A stretch of 64,000 bases of DNA from Diphasiastrum complanatum. Taxonomy: Eukaryota > Streptophyta > Lycopodiopsida > Lycopodiales > Lycopodiaceae. Position 1 is the stretch's first letter. Every line of letters begins with the position of its first letter. The stretch covers positions 39,437,515-39,501,514 of the forward strand of contig CM055110.1 of assembly GCA_029204225.1 (NCBI GenBank), in the 5' to 3' direction. Positions 11,980-23,862 of the stretch are shown here, one piece after another. The translations under genes and the position numbers were made by a program. The notes under the pieces were generated by a model. It worked only from the letters and a program-made list of their open reading frames with translations. It made no database searches and had not been told where the DNA came from.

Positions 11980-13284
11980 ATGCTTGACCTTGAGGCTTGC
12001 TCCTTCACATGAGATATGCTCCTCTTTCCCTTGAAATGTGAGCCACATGGACTCAACCATATTTCTTAAGTTTCTTTTTGGAATCACAATTTGAGAAGGT
12101 CTCTCCTCCTCAATCCTTGCCACACTTGAACCTTGAGAATGATTCTCCTCCTCAATCCTTGGCACATTTGAACCTTGAGATGACTCCTTAAGATCCTCTT
12201 CGTGGTGCTCCTTTTTGATGGAAATCCAAGACCTCCATGTCTCATAATGATCACAACAAGTATGACCATTCAATATGCACTTCCTATGATTATCAAGATT
12301 ACTTATGCTAGAAACATAAGTCCAAAAATCACCACAACTTTGCATGATTTTTCCAATATTGAAATCAAAAGGTTTTTCCATCTCAATAAGGCTAACTACT
12401 TCCTTATGGATATAAGTGTCCACTTTGGATGCTTCACTTATTCTCATAAGAAGTTTACAACTTGCCTTTAAAATTGAAAACTTACAATTTTCATCTTTAT
12501 GAATGAACACATCATTCATGATCTTATTGAAACCAAAAGATCCTACATTATGAAGATATTTCCATTTCCTTGACTTCATAACTACTGTAAGCTTACAAGG
12601 AAAACATATTTTGCTATCTTTTAAGGCATTACACTCAACTAGCATTTCCTTAAGCCACCTTTGAGATACAAAAATCCCTTCAAAGCAAAATAGATCTTCA
12701 TAAGTTGACATGAGAGCATAAATGAAACTATTTTCATTTTGTGATTGCTCCTTATTCTTGATTGATTTCTCTAGGATAATAACAATAAGTTTGAACTTAT
12801 CTAAAGTTCCAAGCAAAATACTTTCCAAGGACATAAAATAAATCCAAGTTACTTTCATGAAAGTGACATCTATCTTTGCATCTTGAACCAAACAATGCAC
12901 TTCCAAATGAAAAATTTCAAAAGATTTGACATGTGTTGTGATGGACTCTTGAAGACAAATCTTGCAAGTCCTTGTGAGACTCCAAGCCTCATTCACCTTT
13001 CCACAAAGGAAACACCTTTCCTTGGACTTGTCCTTCTTGTATTTGCATTTTGAACTTGAAGCTCCATCCTTCACCTCGGTCCCCTTGTTTTGGTTCTCCT
13101 TGGATGGATTGGTCTTCTTTTTGTAGCATCTTGAGAAAATATATCCTCCCTTGCCACAAAGGTTGCACTTAGGATCCTTTCTTTCCTTCAATAGAATGCC
13201 ACCTATTGATGCCATGTGAATAAAAACCTGTGATATGATTCTACAAATGTAATTTGTGATTTTCAAGAGACTAGATTTGAACAT
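11965..13284 (-). CDS. 439-codon ORF: zinc-knuckle plus diverged integrase-like protein (element D)
   Basis: ATG at 13284 (two codons upstream are open but start TTG). Residues about 35-60 hold a CCHC-like knuckle CNLCGKGGYIFSRC, where the His is Tyr. About 90-115 holds CFLCGKVNEAWSLTRTCKIC. Then comes a region that lines up with Copia integrase: FEIFHLEVH for LELIHSDVH, DVTFMKVTWIYFM for DDFTRFTWIYLL, FVSQRWLKEMLVECNAL for SQNGVAxRKNRSLCECAK. All three acidic residues of the active site are changed or missing. The C-terminus carries PRIEEE repeats and PKRNLRNMVESMWLTFQGK. The frame has no stop over 1.3 kb. Function unknown; possibly a gag-like or accessory protein. The ending was altered by the LTR deletion. 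Confidence 0.7.
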   Translation of the reverse strand: MFKSSLLKITNYICRIISQVFIHMASIGGILLKERKDPKCNLCGKGGYIFSRCYKKKTNPSKENQNKGTEVKDGASSSKCKYKKDKSKERCFLCGKVNEAWSLTRTCKICLQESITTHVKSFEIFHLEVHCLVQDAKIDVTFMKVTWIYFMSLESILLGTLDKFKLIVIILEKSIKNKEQSQNENSFIYALMSTYEDLFCFEGIFVSQRWLKEMLVECNALKDSKICFPCKLTVVMKSRKWKYLHNVGSFGFNKIMNDVFIHKDENCKFSILKASCKLLMRISEASKVDTYIHKEVVSLIEMEKPFDFNIGKIMQSCGDFWTYVSSISNLDNHRKCILNGHTCCDHYETWRSWISIKKEHHEEDLKESSQGSNVPRIEEENHSQGSSVARIEEERPSQIVIPKRNLRNMVESMWLTFQGKEEHISCEGASLKVKHLVYR

Positions 13285-14869
13285 CTTCAATAATCTAGAA
13301 TGATCTACAAAAGATCTAGCTCACAAACCTAAGAATCAATCTTCACAATAATGACTAGTCACTTGGAAACTTTGCTTTGATCACTAAGACAAAAGCACAC
13401 AATCTTTGAATCAAATCACTAAAGAAATTAGATCCAATCTCCTATTGGACTCATCAAATACCAATGACTCTTTCTTTTGAAAGTTGAAATGGATATGAAA
13501 AAGATTTGACACCTAGATTTTCCTTTTCACTTGACTAGTTCTCTCAACACTTGAGATTCTTGAACAAAAGATGGGTTTTGTTTCAAATACATGAAAATCA
13601 AACTTAATCACTTCTTTTGGACTCACTCTTGACCCAAATAATCTCACTCTTGAGATTTAGAATGAATTTGATTTGATTTGAAAACAAACTATACCACCAA
13701 TTTTTCACAAAGCTTTTAAAATTAGACAACTAGAGATTCACAAAGATCTCAACCATGCATGAATACTCAAATATGGACTCCTCCTCATTCTAGACATCCA
13801 ATGGGATCTCAAATTGACCCTCACACTGTCACAAAGAAAGTTGGATAGAGCTAATTTGAGTCTCATAAATACTATGTCAATTTTTGATCAATAAATTGAT
13901 TCAATCACCCCTATTGGATTCCACCAATTACTCTACTTTTTAAGACTTGGAATAAAATTCAAAATCAAAAGTTGTGATTTTTCTCACTAAGATATTGTTC
14001 TTCAAAGAGCTAATGCCACTTAGAAAGATTTGATCACCTAGGAAGAGACAAACTCTCCACCAATAACAACACATAATGAGCTTCTAGATCTTGCCCTCTA
14101 CAAAGGAAGGAACTCTTAGAAAATTGGATCTCTCTCTACACATTTGCCATAGACACCTTAATGACTCTTTTCAAACCTTACAATCACTCAAACAAATTGA
14201 GTAGGGTTGAACAATGTGACTTGGATCTCAATCTCTTTTCTAGAACTCTCAATTGAAGCCAATCTATGTCAAATTCTACAAAAGATTTGCATAGATGCTC
14301 TATATGCACTAGAAACTCTCAAAGGTTTCACTTGGAGGACAGATCCAAAGATGTTTTCTAGCAAATTGATGCTTCTAAACTTGACCCTATCACTCTTGAA
14401 CAAATCTAGAGTGATGGTACAATGAATTTCAACCTCTCACCTTGCATATCACTCCTTAATCTATGATTTTTAGCAAAATCTCTCTCAACTTCAACATGCA
14501 CTCAAAAAAACAGAGATGATCAATTAATGCACCTATTTCAAGCTTCAAATTTAATTTCTTGGCTGATCTAATCCAAGAACTAATCAAGGGATTAGATTCT
14601 CTATAGAAAATGCACCAAAAATCTCTCAAATTGGGTGTGTGAGTCAAATTGTACAAATTTTTGAATTTTCTCAGCCAAAACCGGATCTGTACAGTCTCAC
14701 ACATTTGAAAAGAGTTGCTACAGCCCACAACAAGTTGTGGTCCAAAAATTTTGAGAATATCTATCAAATCCAACTCGCTACCCAGAATTTGACTAGTTTC
14801 CAAAAAACTGCTAATTTTGGCTTTGATTTGGATTAACCCTATCAATTTCAACAAAACCTCTTGTACTAG
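13285..14869 (-). other. Leader and decayed gag region of element D
   Basis: The first 480 bp after the primer site match the leader of C closely, up to ATGCAAGGTGAGAGG...CACTCTAGATTT. C then jumps to protease while D continues with a short gag-like stretch (frame reading KSDRVKFRSINLLE) full of stops. The rest to 13285 has no open frame of note. Confidence 0.55.
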
Positions 14870-14881
14870 GATCTGATACCA
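14870..14881 (-). other. Primer-binding site of element D
   Basis: Minus strand TGGTATCAGATC, touching the LTR end; matches initiator tRNA-Met except at the last two bases. Confidence 0.85.
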
Positions 14882-15714
14882 TGTGCAAAAAGTAAAAAAA
14901 GGACCAAGAGTGGATCCTAATCTGATCCTCAAGAGGGACTGGTTGTCAAATTTACTTGATCTATCAATCTACTTGAGATTAAGATCAATCTAGATCAATT
15001 CTAGACACAAAATCCTAACAAGAACAATCATTAATTGAAGGTAGGTGTACTTTCTGGTTTCACACGTGTGAAAAACTGTCTGAGTACGGACTCCAACCTG
15101 AAAATCAAGTACACGTTGATAGAACCTCAAAACAATCAAAACAAATGTAGACAAATGGAGAGAATCACTCAAAATTGCTTCCAAAACCAAGATTGGTGTC
15201 TCACATTGATTATGGCCAAATGTGGCTCTATATATACAATAAGTGGGAGCTCGTGGTACTAATCATCCCTATGATCCCACATGTGTGAAGGTGCTTTGTC
15301 ATATGATGATTCATCATGCAAAACTGACACTTGGACAAAACCTTCTATTTTGAGCACTTTTGGTCCATTTTCCTTCTATATGGAGATCTACTTGGAAATC
15401 TTCTAGAAGTCAAAATTCGCCTACTTCAGCTTATTCCACACATGTGAGCTGTCCTCTACACATGTGATATGACACCTAACCAAAGGATGTGGCTCATGCA
15501 ATCAATAGATTGATGCCATGTGTCATATGTCTAGAAAACTAGTTTTTGGCCTTTTTAGCCACTAGAACTTGAATTAAATCATATGTACAACCTATATGAT
15601 TATGGTACATGACAAGTACATTATTTTCACACGTGGGAACAGGCTTCACACATGTGTGCTTATCTATATACAAGACTTTTGGCCTCTACCAAGCTTATTT
15701 TTGCATTTTTCACA
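14882..15714 (-). repeat. 5' LTR of element D
   Basis: 833 bp. Minus strand starts TGTGAAAAATGC at 15714 and ends TTTTTGCACA at 14882. It is the complete version of the family LTR. TATA box at 15228-15236, CACACGTGTG at 15061-15070. Confidence 0.87.
15061..15070. promoter_or_regulatory. CACACGTGTG palindrome in D 5' LTR
   Basis: Perfect copy, orthologous in position to the C-LTR site at 8713. A second CACGTG lies at 15630-15635. Confidence 0.35.
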
Positions 15715-17069
15715 AATTTGTGATACTGTGCTTGCATGGATTGATTGCATGTTGATTATTAGTGTGATTCTGACATGCATGAGGGATTTACAGTCGATTT
15801 GAGTGGTCTTACGCATGTGCTCTGACAGTTGGGTCACAAATCTGGGATATTGGCTGACAAATTCCTTACAACTAAAGTTTACGTAAAAAAAATATGTAAT
15901 GACATTTTGTGACTAATGTAGTGTGCTTTGCATGCCAGTTGGACATTGATTTAGTGACATTAGAAATTGAATACTTTTTCAATTTTTCGATTTCGATTAT
16001 CTTTTGAGCTATTAGTATTTTCGTCAAAAAAATTTAATTACCAAAATTGTGCCAAAAATCGAATTTATCCAAAAAAAACCTCAAAATTTCAGTCACTTTT
16101 TCGTTATCTATGGAATAAGTTTAGATTAGTGAATTGACTATATTGAATTTATCAGTCAGAGTTAGTCATAGTGTTTTCACTAAAGCTAAAATATTTCCTG
16201 GTTATAGATCATTCAAAATTGACAGAAGGAACCACAATGAATTTGCTGGAAGTTTACACTGTAATATCATTTAAACTTTTGGAGTATCGTACTCCTAGGT
16301 TGAAAGTTAAAATTGATTTTTTTTTTTTTGTTGAATTTCATATTTGCTTAAAATTTGAAATCGGTTACTTGTCTGATATCTTTCTAATCGGTATTAATCG
16401 TTAGGGAATGGGCCAAGTGAACGTTTGTGCAAGATACTCGTCAAAATTGAATTTAAAATCGTCAAACAATATGAAATGGCTAGATGGAATGAGTGGTGAC
16501 AGAACTCTTTATCCGAGCAGTAAAATCTTGCTTTGATACAGTTTAAGAGTTTTTAGAATCTTATTGATAGGATTTCCATTAATGTAATTTCATATTCTGA
16601 CGATTCGATAGTTTTTGTTAATATTGACGGAGTAATGCCAAACTAGTCAATAAAAAGAAAAAATAGTCCAATTTTATTGGAAAAATTATAATTGATAGGA
16701 ATTGAACAAAAGGAAAAAAAACCGATTTCATTTCCGGTTAAATCCTATGGTGAATTGTATGCAAAAGATCAGACTAGTACTATTTTTCATACTAGTGGAT
16801 GATTTTTTGCCCTAATTTGTCAATCTTACCTAACCCTAGAGTTTGACCAAGTTGGTGGCTAGGTAGATCAACCATCTCCATGAGTCAAGAAATTTGGCCC
16901 TATAATTTAGAAATTATGACCAAACAAACCTAACTAATCCTATGAATGATATCTAACCTATCTAGGGTAGCCTACACAAATGGAAACATGGATTCACATG
17001 TGTGGGACCCACCTAATTTACATGGTTTAATCAAGCTAAATTTGTCATTTTTTTTGACAATTTCTCACA
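15715..17069. other. Spacer, probably including the LTR of remnant L
   Basis: The right edge (17069) is the start of a minus-strand LTR: TGTGAGAAATTG follows the purine tract of L. Its other end cannot be placed. Leftward the sequence is AT-rich with no coding frame. Part of it could be the rest of element C, but I find no C LTR here. Confidence 0.4.
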
Positions 17070-17640
17070 CTCCTCAAATTTAGCTTGATCTATTTACAAC
17101 TCTCTTTGCTTAAAGGATCTCTTACAAGATGTTCCATAAAGGTGTCTATATACATGTAGCACACTTCAAAACTAAACATCATGCCAAGCTATGAATTCCA
17201 AAGCATTTTCTGCAGTGCATAAAGAATTATGCTAAATCCAACTTGCCTTGCTTGATTCATATGGGTGAGACTTGATGGCTCCATCTTGTTACTCAAGGTG
17301 TTTCTTGGAGTCCTCGGGTTTTGAGCTTGATCCTCCTCTTGACTTGACTCAAAGCCATCAATGACTTGAATAAGGTGTTGATCCATACATTCTTCTTCAA
17401 GTTTGCAAGTCTTTCACTCATGAAAGATCATATTTCCACCATTGACAACTTATTTGGTGGAAAACATGTAGATTCTACAATCTCTACTTGAAGAGCAAAA
17501 CACTACCATTATTCCTATCATTGACATAGGATAATCTTTGGTCCTTACATTGGAATGATCATGCACAAAGCATGTGGAAAAAAATATTTCCAAAACATCT
17601 TGCAATGATAAGGAACCCATCATAGTAGTATAAAATTTCT
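17070..17640 (-). pseudogene. Remnant L: integrase C-terminus joined to polyprotein end, RT absent
   Basis: Minus-strand frames with stops. From about 17625: LEIFFSTCFVHDHSNVRTKDYP lines up with LRVFGCICFAHIPLETRKKEDP of element B. Then NPRTPRNTLSNKMEPSSLTH corresponds to SPRRSMRDRSEPKRLSY. The frame 17386-17189 leads on to a Copia-like tail VRDPLSKES, stop at 17090, purine tract AATTTGAGGAG and an LTR start. The whole of RT and most of RNase H are missing between them, as in C and D, although the sequence is clearly a different family. Confidence 0.6.
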
Positions 17641-19299
17641 AGGTTGATACTGTTTGACTTGTATTGAATTGGATGCAGGTTGATGAGTACCAATGTAAAT
17701 ATGGATCGAACAATATTGAACACATTCTTAGGCATAATTATCGTTCAATATGGTAAGTAGATTCATTTACACAAACTTGGTGGATTGATATATATGAGTT
17801 GTAGGCCTAGAATGTCATTGTTTGAAAAATTATCATAAATGATGGCCTAGAAAATTATCATTTATGTTGGCATATATGACAACTTTTCAAAAATCATCAT
17901 TTATGTCAAAAATGACATTTTTTTTTAAATTTTTGTCTTAAATGTGTAGGTAAGTGGGTGGATAAAAATAGTTAGATTGACATAATAGTACTATAGCACC
18001 CTTAAGTTGATATAAGTGTCATATACTTTTGATATATGTCAATGTATTCCAATGTATAAATATTGAACCCAATGGTATTGTGTGAGAAACTCAGATCCAA
18101 AATTGATCTAAGATACATGGTCTTTGTGGATTGACATTGTTGGAAGAAGGAAAGAGGATATGATAGTGATAAAACTATTGGACTCTGTGGAATAATCCTT
18201 CTTCTAATGCATGACTACGCTTATCAAAAGTCGAACAAAGCTATCACGACAATTTTTACATTCGTATCTTTTAGTAACTAACTTTGAGATTATTAGTACT
18301 AAAGTGATTTCGTATACCAACAATTATAGAGTGTAAATGATAGATATAGAATATTGTAGTATCAAAACATTTGACAATTTAGACTAATACATAAGAAATA
18401 TAACAGATATAAACAATTTCAGATAAGCTTGCATACATTTTGACATAATATTGAATTCAATAAGAAGGTATGATTGATTTAGTAAGTAGCATTTACAAAT
18501 TAGATGATGCAGGTACAAAACAATAGCGAATGTAGCCATGTACTCTATATTAATGTCTCCGAGTAATTGATAACTCTATTTGATGCACTTTTGCTGATAA
18601 ACAGTAAGCGCTACTAGCAATATTCAAAGTAGAAACTATGTCTAAACATCTTCTAATGATCAGCTATTTATACAAATGAGGAATGCAGCTTAAGCTTATC
18701 CAATTAGGGCAACTAATGAGGTTGTAGGTCACAATTGAAGCTTAGCCACAATGCACTGTCATCCATCCAATTAGGACTTCTTGGAAATTTACTTGTTAAC
18801 CAACTCAGGTATGTCATTAGCTTCATAATAGACATAAACAACATTTGACACCTTTGATGGTTCATCATTGTCGAAGTCACCTATTGAGCGATTCTTGTGT
18901 ATCACTGCATATTGTTAGAAACATGAATAAAACTATAGAACTAGATAAATGAATGGATGTAAATTAACTATAGAATTATAGGAGAATAATTCAACAGACA
19001 TCACATTTTACAAGATCAAAAAATTGGCAATGAATTCTACCAAACCAGTTTGATGGAAACCTTCAACAAAAGCACATAGAATGGAAACCAAACTCTGTAT
19101 TGATTAGATTCAAACCTATGGTATTGTCCACCACTCCGTACAAAAGCAAATATACTATTTTAATCACCCCTTTGTAAAATCAATAGTTGAAGAGTCTATA
19201 TATAGCTTGAAAAGTGTTGATGTTGCACCAAATGCTTATGAGATTATTTGGTGCTTCAACTGTGCTCTCTTTTCTTCTCATCCCTTCCATGAACTTGAT
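17641..19299. other. Spacer without recognisable gene
   Basis: AT-rich. The 17.82-17.93 kb stretch has several ATCATAAATGAT/ATCATTTATG palindromic pieces but no clear terminal repeats. Nothing else seen. Confidence 0.45.
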
Positions 19300-20104
19300 A
19301 ATATAAAAGTAGGAAAAAAAACATGACAATTAAAAAAAGCTATGGATAGCTAAAATAGGTGGCTAAAATAGTATAAAAAACCTATAAAAATCAAAATAGA
19401 CTGTGTAAAAAAAAATCAAAATGGTGTCAGAAAATTCCAAATAAATCAAAAATAATTTATATCAGAAATTTAAAAAAAAAATCCAAAAATAAGCTTAAAA
19501 ATTGAAAAAAATCTAAAAAAATCTAAATAGCGTCAAAAAAATCCCAAAAAATCAAACAATAATTTTATGTCAAAATTTTCAAAAAAAAAAAAAAAAAAAA
19601 AAAAAAAACCAAAAATAAGCATACAAAAATGAAAAAATCCACAAAAAAAAAAACAAGACAAAAAATTCCAAAAAAATTAAAACAATAATTATATGTAAAA
19701 AAATCCCAAATATAACAAAAAATAAGCATTAAAAAATGAAAAATATAAAAAATTAAAATAGTGTAAAAGCTTTTCAAAAAAAAATCAAAACGTTAATACC
19801 AAAAAATGAAAAAACAAAAAAAAAATAGCAACAAAAAAAAAACTCTAAAAATAGTTAAAGAATATACAAACATTAAAAAAATTGAAAAAATTAGAAAAAA
19901 AGATGAGTACACTTAAAAAAATTGTGAATAATAAAAAAAATTAAAAAATGAAAAAAAAATATTATAAAACATGGGGCTAAATCTTAAAAAATTCGTAATA
20001 AAAACTTAAAACCTCTAAGAAACTTAAAAATCCAACTAAAAAAATCTAGAAAGTCTTAAAAGGATTAATCTTAATAAAAAAAAATTTAAAAATGGAACAT
20101 AAAA

Positions 20105-20174
<70 letters not shown>

Positions 20175-20250
20175 TTTACAACGTAGATGAAAAAAATAAA
20201 AATAAAAATAAATATTAAAAAAAATATAAAAAATTAAAAATTGAACTGTA
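19300..20250. repeat. A-rich low-complexity DNA with (AT)29
   Basis: Long runs of AAAAA separated by AAT, AAC and ATCC, strongly biased to A on the plus strand, with a pure AT tract at 20109-20166. The Phe-rich minus-strand ORF at 19565-19777 is a by-product. Confidence 0.85.
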
Positions 20251-20640
20251 AACTGAATTTTTTTTTATGAAATTGTTTTGTAGATTTGTATGCCGATTTT
20301 TTGACTCTAACACCATCCAAGTAACTGACTAACACAATTAGTAACAATTCTTGTACAGTTTTGTAGCAGTTTGTCTCTTATTTTTTGTTATAGATTCACA
20401 TTTTGTAGTGTAGGACTACATTCAATTTTATTTACATTGGGATCTATGAAAATAGATCTACACATCTTGAAAACAAATCTCTACTTTTATTGATAAATCT
20501 GTTGATAATGGGTAGATCTATCAACTGGGGTGGAAATCAGTGGAGGTCTAAAAAGACTTCAAAATATGTGAATCTGTTTAAGGTATTCTACCACCTCTTA
20601 TTCCGAGGTTACATTTTCGAAAAAAAAAATTAATTCTAAA
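20251..20640. other. Spacer beside Gypsy K
   Basis: Position where the 3' LTR of Gypsy K would be expected. I cannot find a TG...CA pair matching anything on the other side of K. Confidence 0.4.
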
Positions 20641-21542
20641 CTCGTTTAGTCTCGATTAATGGAAGATGATCATCCTCCAGTTGCGTCAAAGCTATCATCC
20701 GCTCCTGGAGACTATCGTATTCATTCTTTATTACTAATGCAAAATGTCAGAACATCGAATTCTATTGGTAATATGAAATGTATTCCATACACAAGATAGT
20801 ATGGAGTCTGACTTGTTGTGATCTTCTTGGGAGTTCTGTATGTCCATAAGATAGATGATAATTTTTTATCCCAATTAGAAGAATGCGTTTTTGTTATTTT
20901 ATTCAAAATTTTACACAAAATTCTGTTTGCTCGTTCTGTAAGCTCATTCACTTTTGGAATATATGGAGTGGTTTGACGATGTGTAATGGAGAAGTATGAC
21001 AATATAGCCTCGCTGGTTTGATTAAGAAAATAGGTTTCCCTATCGCTAACGAGTTCTAAGGGACATCCATAACGTGTGATAGTGTTTTGGAATAAAAACT
21101 TTGCTACAGTCTTAGCATCGTTTTTAACTGTGGCTTCAGCCTCTACCATCTTGGTAGCATAGTCCGTAGCAACAAGAATGTAACATCTACGAGTTTTACG
21201 CGTGATCGGTTTGATAGGCCCTACAAAATCTATCCCCCACTTCTCAAAAGGTGCTAAGAGAATAACATCTCTATAGATGGTAGGCCACCAATATTTAGCA
21301 TTAAGGATCTTTTCTACAGTATTTTTAAGAGCATAGTGACCCCCCAAATCTTCCTCATGTAATGCACTTATTACAGTGGTCGTCTCGGTTGGTTTTAAAC
21401 ATCCGCGAAGGCTATCGTCGGCTCCTAATTTATACAATATTTTCTTTATAATCTTATAAGATCCTACTTTTGAAAGAAAAACAGTTTTTTGCTGTTTATT
21501 AAAATGTTCAGGATGGTCTTGTAAAAAGCTAATAATATCCAT
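20641..21542 (-). pseudogene. Gypsy integrase (K)
   Basis: Zinc-binding H...H part (LGGHYALKNTVEKILNAKYWWP) is present, but the CxxC half is deleted: RDVILL joins directly to APFEKWGIDFVGPI. The catalytic triad is readable: Asp in WGIDFVGP, Asp in LVSDRETYF, Glu in NELTERANR. Downstream SILWTYRTPKKITTSQTPYYLVYG is typical. The main frame stops at 20721, but a related frame continues to about 20641 (LQERMIALTQLEDDHL), the usual C-terminal helix. Integrase joins the DNA copy to the host genome. Confidence 0.85.
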
Positions 21543-22083
21543 ATAAATTGATGTTTTTTATTGAATACGCATTATATGTTCATCCGAAAATTCATCAAAA
21601 ATTGGATCAAACTGATTTTTCGTTTGGAGGCGGGATATATAATCAGCATTTTGATGATCCTTGTCTCTTCTTAATTTTTATTTCATAATTAAACTCATCT
21701 AATAACAATACCCATCTAGTTACCCTGTCCGAAAGATCATATTTATTCACTAAATGTTTCAATGCATATTGATCTACATGAAAAACAAAAGAGTATTTCA
21801 AAAGATAATGTCTAAATTTTTTTACTGAATAAATCATTCCTAGTGCTTCACGCTATGTAGCAGAATAGTTTTTTTCTGATGCAACGAGTTGCCTATCCGC
21901 ATAATAAATGGGGTAATCTTTATTTTGATCATCTTTCTGACTAAGCACTACACCTATTGCGAATTATGATGTATCTACATATATATGAAACTTTTTAGCC
22001 CAATTTGGAGGTCTAACTCCAGTTGCTTCTACTAATGACTGTTTTAACTTATCAAAAGCTTGTTGATGGTCTTGTGACCAATG
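21543..22083 (-). pseudogene. Gypsy RNase H (K)
   Basis: Fragmented. The clearest frame (21837-21643) reads KKFRHYLLKYSFVFHVDQYALKHLVNK and DRVTRWVLLLDEFNYEI, standard for Gypsy RNase H. Upstream pieces with ASEKNYS-like and CSA-type blocks can be seen around 21.85-22.0 kb between stops. Confidence 0.75.
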
Positions 22084-23033
22084 CTACTCAAAGATTTTTT
22101 TTAATAAACTTGTTAAAGGAGTTACTACTATGGCATAATCCTTAATTATCCTACGATAATATCCTCTATGTCCTAGAAAACCTATAAGCTCTCGTAGATT
22201 AGTTGGTTCTAATAGCTCTAAAATCATTTTTACTTTTTCGATGTCGGCTTGTATACCGTCTTTCGAAATTTTTAACAAGATGTCTTCCCTCATCTCGAAA
22301 TAACACTTGGCCGGATGCAATTTAAGAGATGTCTCTTGACATCTTCTCAATGTCTTCTCTAATGCGTCTAAGTGGTCTTTAGTTGATGAATAGACACAAA
22401 AGTCATCCATGAAAATTTCTAAAAACTTCCTTAACAAAATTTTGAAAAATGTTCGTCATCATACGTTGGAATGTGGCAGATGCATTACAAAGACAAAAGG
22501 ACATTCGCGTATACACGTACATCCCCCAATTAGTGATAAAAGTGGTTTTGGATCTATCTTCTTCTTTAATAAAAACTTGATTATAACCTGAGAATCCATC
22601 TAAAAAGCTATAACGTTCATGACCAGCTAACCTGGTCAAAAATAGTATCTGTATAAGGCAGATAATTATAATCCAATGTTGTAGCAGCGTTTAGTTTTCA
22701 AAAATATTGGCAAACTCCAATCTTGTCCGTCTTCTTCTTAGGTACTATAACTATTGGTGACACGCACTCACTGCTTAGAATAGGATATATAATACCCGCT
22801 CTAAGACATCTATCTAATTCGTCTTTAACTAACAAGGAATACTTTGGATTTAATCTATATTGGCGTTGCCTAACAGGTAATGTTCCCTGAATAAGATCTA
22901 TTCTATGTTCGTCCCATTTAATTGGTATTCCTATTAAATCGTCCATCGACCAAGCAAATACGTTTTGATATTTCTGAAGAAGTACTATATACTCTTCACT
23001 TTCCTGGTCCGATTGGTGTTTATATAAATTCAA
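22084..23033 (-). pseudogene. Gypsy reverse transcriptase (K)
   Basis: Three frames. 23033-22698: YQNVFAWSMDDLIGIP, LNPKYSLLVKDELDRCLRAGII, CVSPIVIVPKKK. 22639-22403: YSFLDGFSGYNQVFIKEEDRSKTTF and FCLCNASATFQRMM. 22437-22084: FLEIFMDDFCVYSS (catalytic box), KLHPAKCYFEMRED, LRELIGFLGHRGYYRR. A shift near 22.65 kb and another near 22.42 kb separate them. Confidence 0.88.
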
Positions 23034-23046
23034 AATTTTACCTTTA

Positions 23047-23610
23047 TTATTCTACATAATCTATTTTATCTAACATCCCTTCGGTCAGGCTTGCTCTGGT
23101 TCCACCTAGAACTTCCCTTGACTCGGATGTTGTTGGTATTTCTTCATCCTTGTCAATCTCATAGCATTTTATGAAATTAATCCAGGATTCAATAGGTCTG
23201 GCTAACTCCTCACCCCATCTCAAAAGGTGATCCCCTATTGGACTGGTTGTGAGAATGCCTGGAAAAAATATTTGTTTGGTAGACCAGTTTATAATAGCAT
23301 CTACTTGATATAACCACGGTCTTCCAAATAATATTGAATACGGTGGTGTATTTACTGGGTTTATGACAAAGAAGTTCATAACGAACGTCTCTATCTCTAT
23401 AACTACACTAATATCCTTTAGCTCACCTACTGGTATGCATTTGGATGCGTTTGCTAAATGAATTTCATGGTAAGTAATAGGCTATATCTGTTTTTCTAGT
23501 CCTAATTCCTTAACCATTGTTTCTATTATTAAGTTGATACTGGATCTTGATTCTATTAGTATTTTATCTATAGTATGATCTCCTATAATAGCACTAATAT
23601 CTGGGACTCT
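23047..23610 (-). pseudogene. Second aspartic-protease-like domain (K)
   Basis: Reads DKILIESRSSINLI, where the active-site D-S/T-G is ESR, then VGELKDISVVIEIETFVMNFFVINPVNTPPYSILFGRPWLYQVDAIINW. The last 110 codons (23379-23047) are open and lead into the RT linker. It is the nearer of two similar domains upstream of RT, and the proximity suggests it is the original pol protease. A stop lies near 23484. Confidence 0.7.
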
Positions 23611-23862
23611 ACAATCCCCTCTACTTTATTACTGTATGCAAGTATACTTAGTGTGACAAATCTCTCCCCTTCCTCAGTCCTTACGGACTAAAGCCCTTCA
23701 TCCTCTAAAGTATAGCTCGAGGATGATGTAGGTGTCTCACCTTCATACTTATCTTTTTCCCAGGATACCGTAATTCTTTTATGACTTTTCCCCGTCGGTG
23801 TCTCCATCTGATCTCTGAAGCCTAATCTCCTTCTTCTTCCAATGGGTTATGACATCGGCCTG

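Larger units (their letters stand above)
11187..15714 (-). mobile_element. Element D: RT-less Copia-type element with two LTRs, minus strand
   Basis: 4.5-kb element with LTRs at both ends (15714-14882 and 11979-11187), a primer site beside the right one and a single long ORF (13284-11965). The flanks share AATT: ...TAATT before 11187 and AATTT after 15714, consistent with a 4-5 bp target duplication. It is inserted in its own relative C in opposite orientation. Its internal region has no RT and no RNase H. It therefore moves, if at all, with enzymes from another element. Confidence 0.85.

Noticed and set aside
19565-19777. Phe-rich minus-strand ORF
   Set aside because: A-rich low-complexity DNA read backwards.
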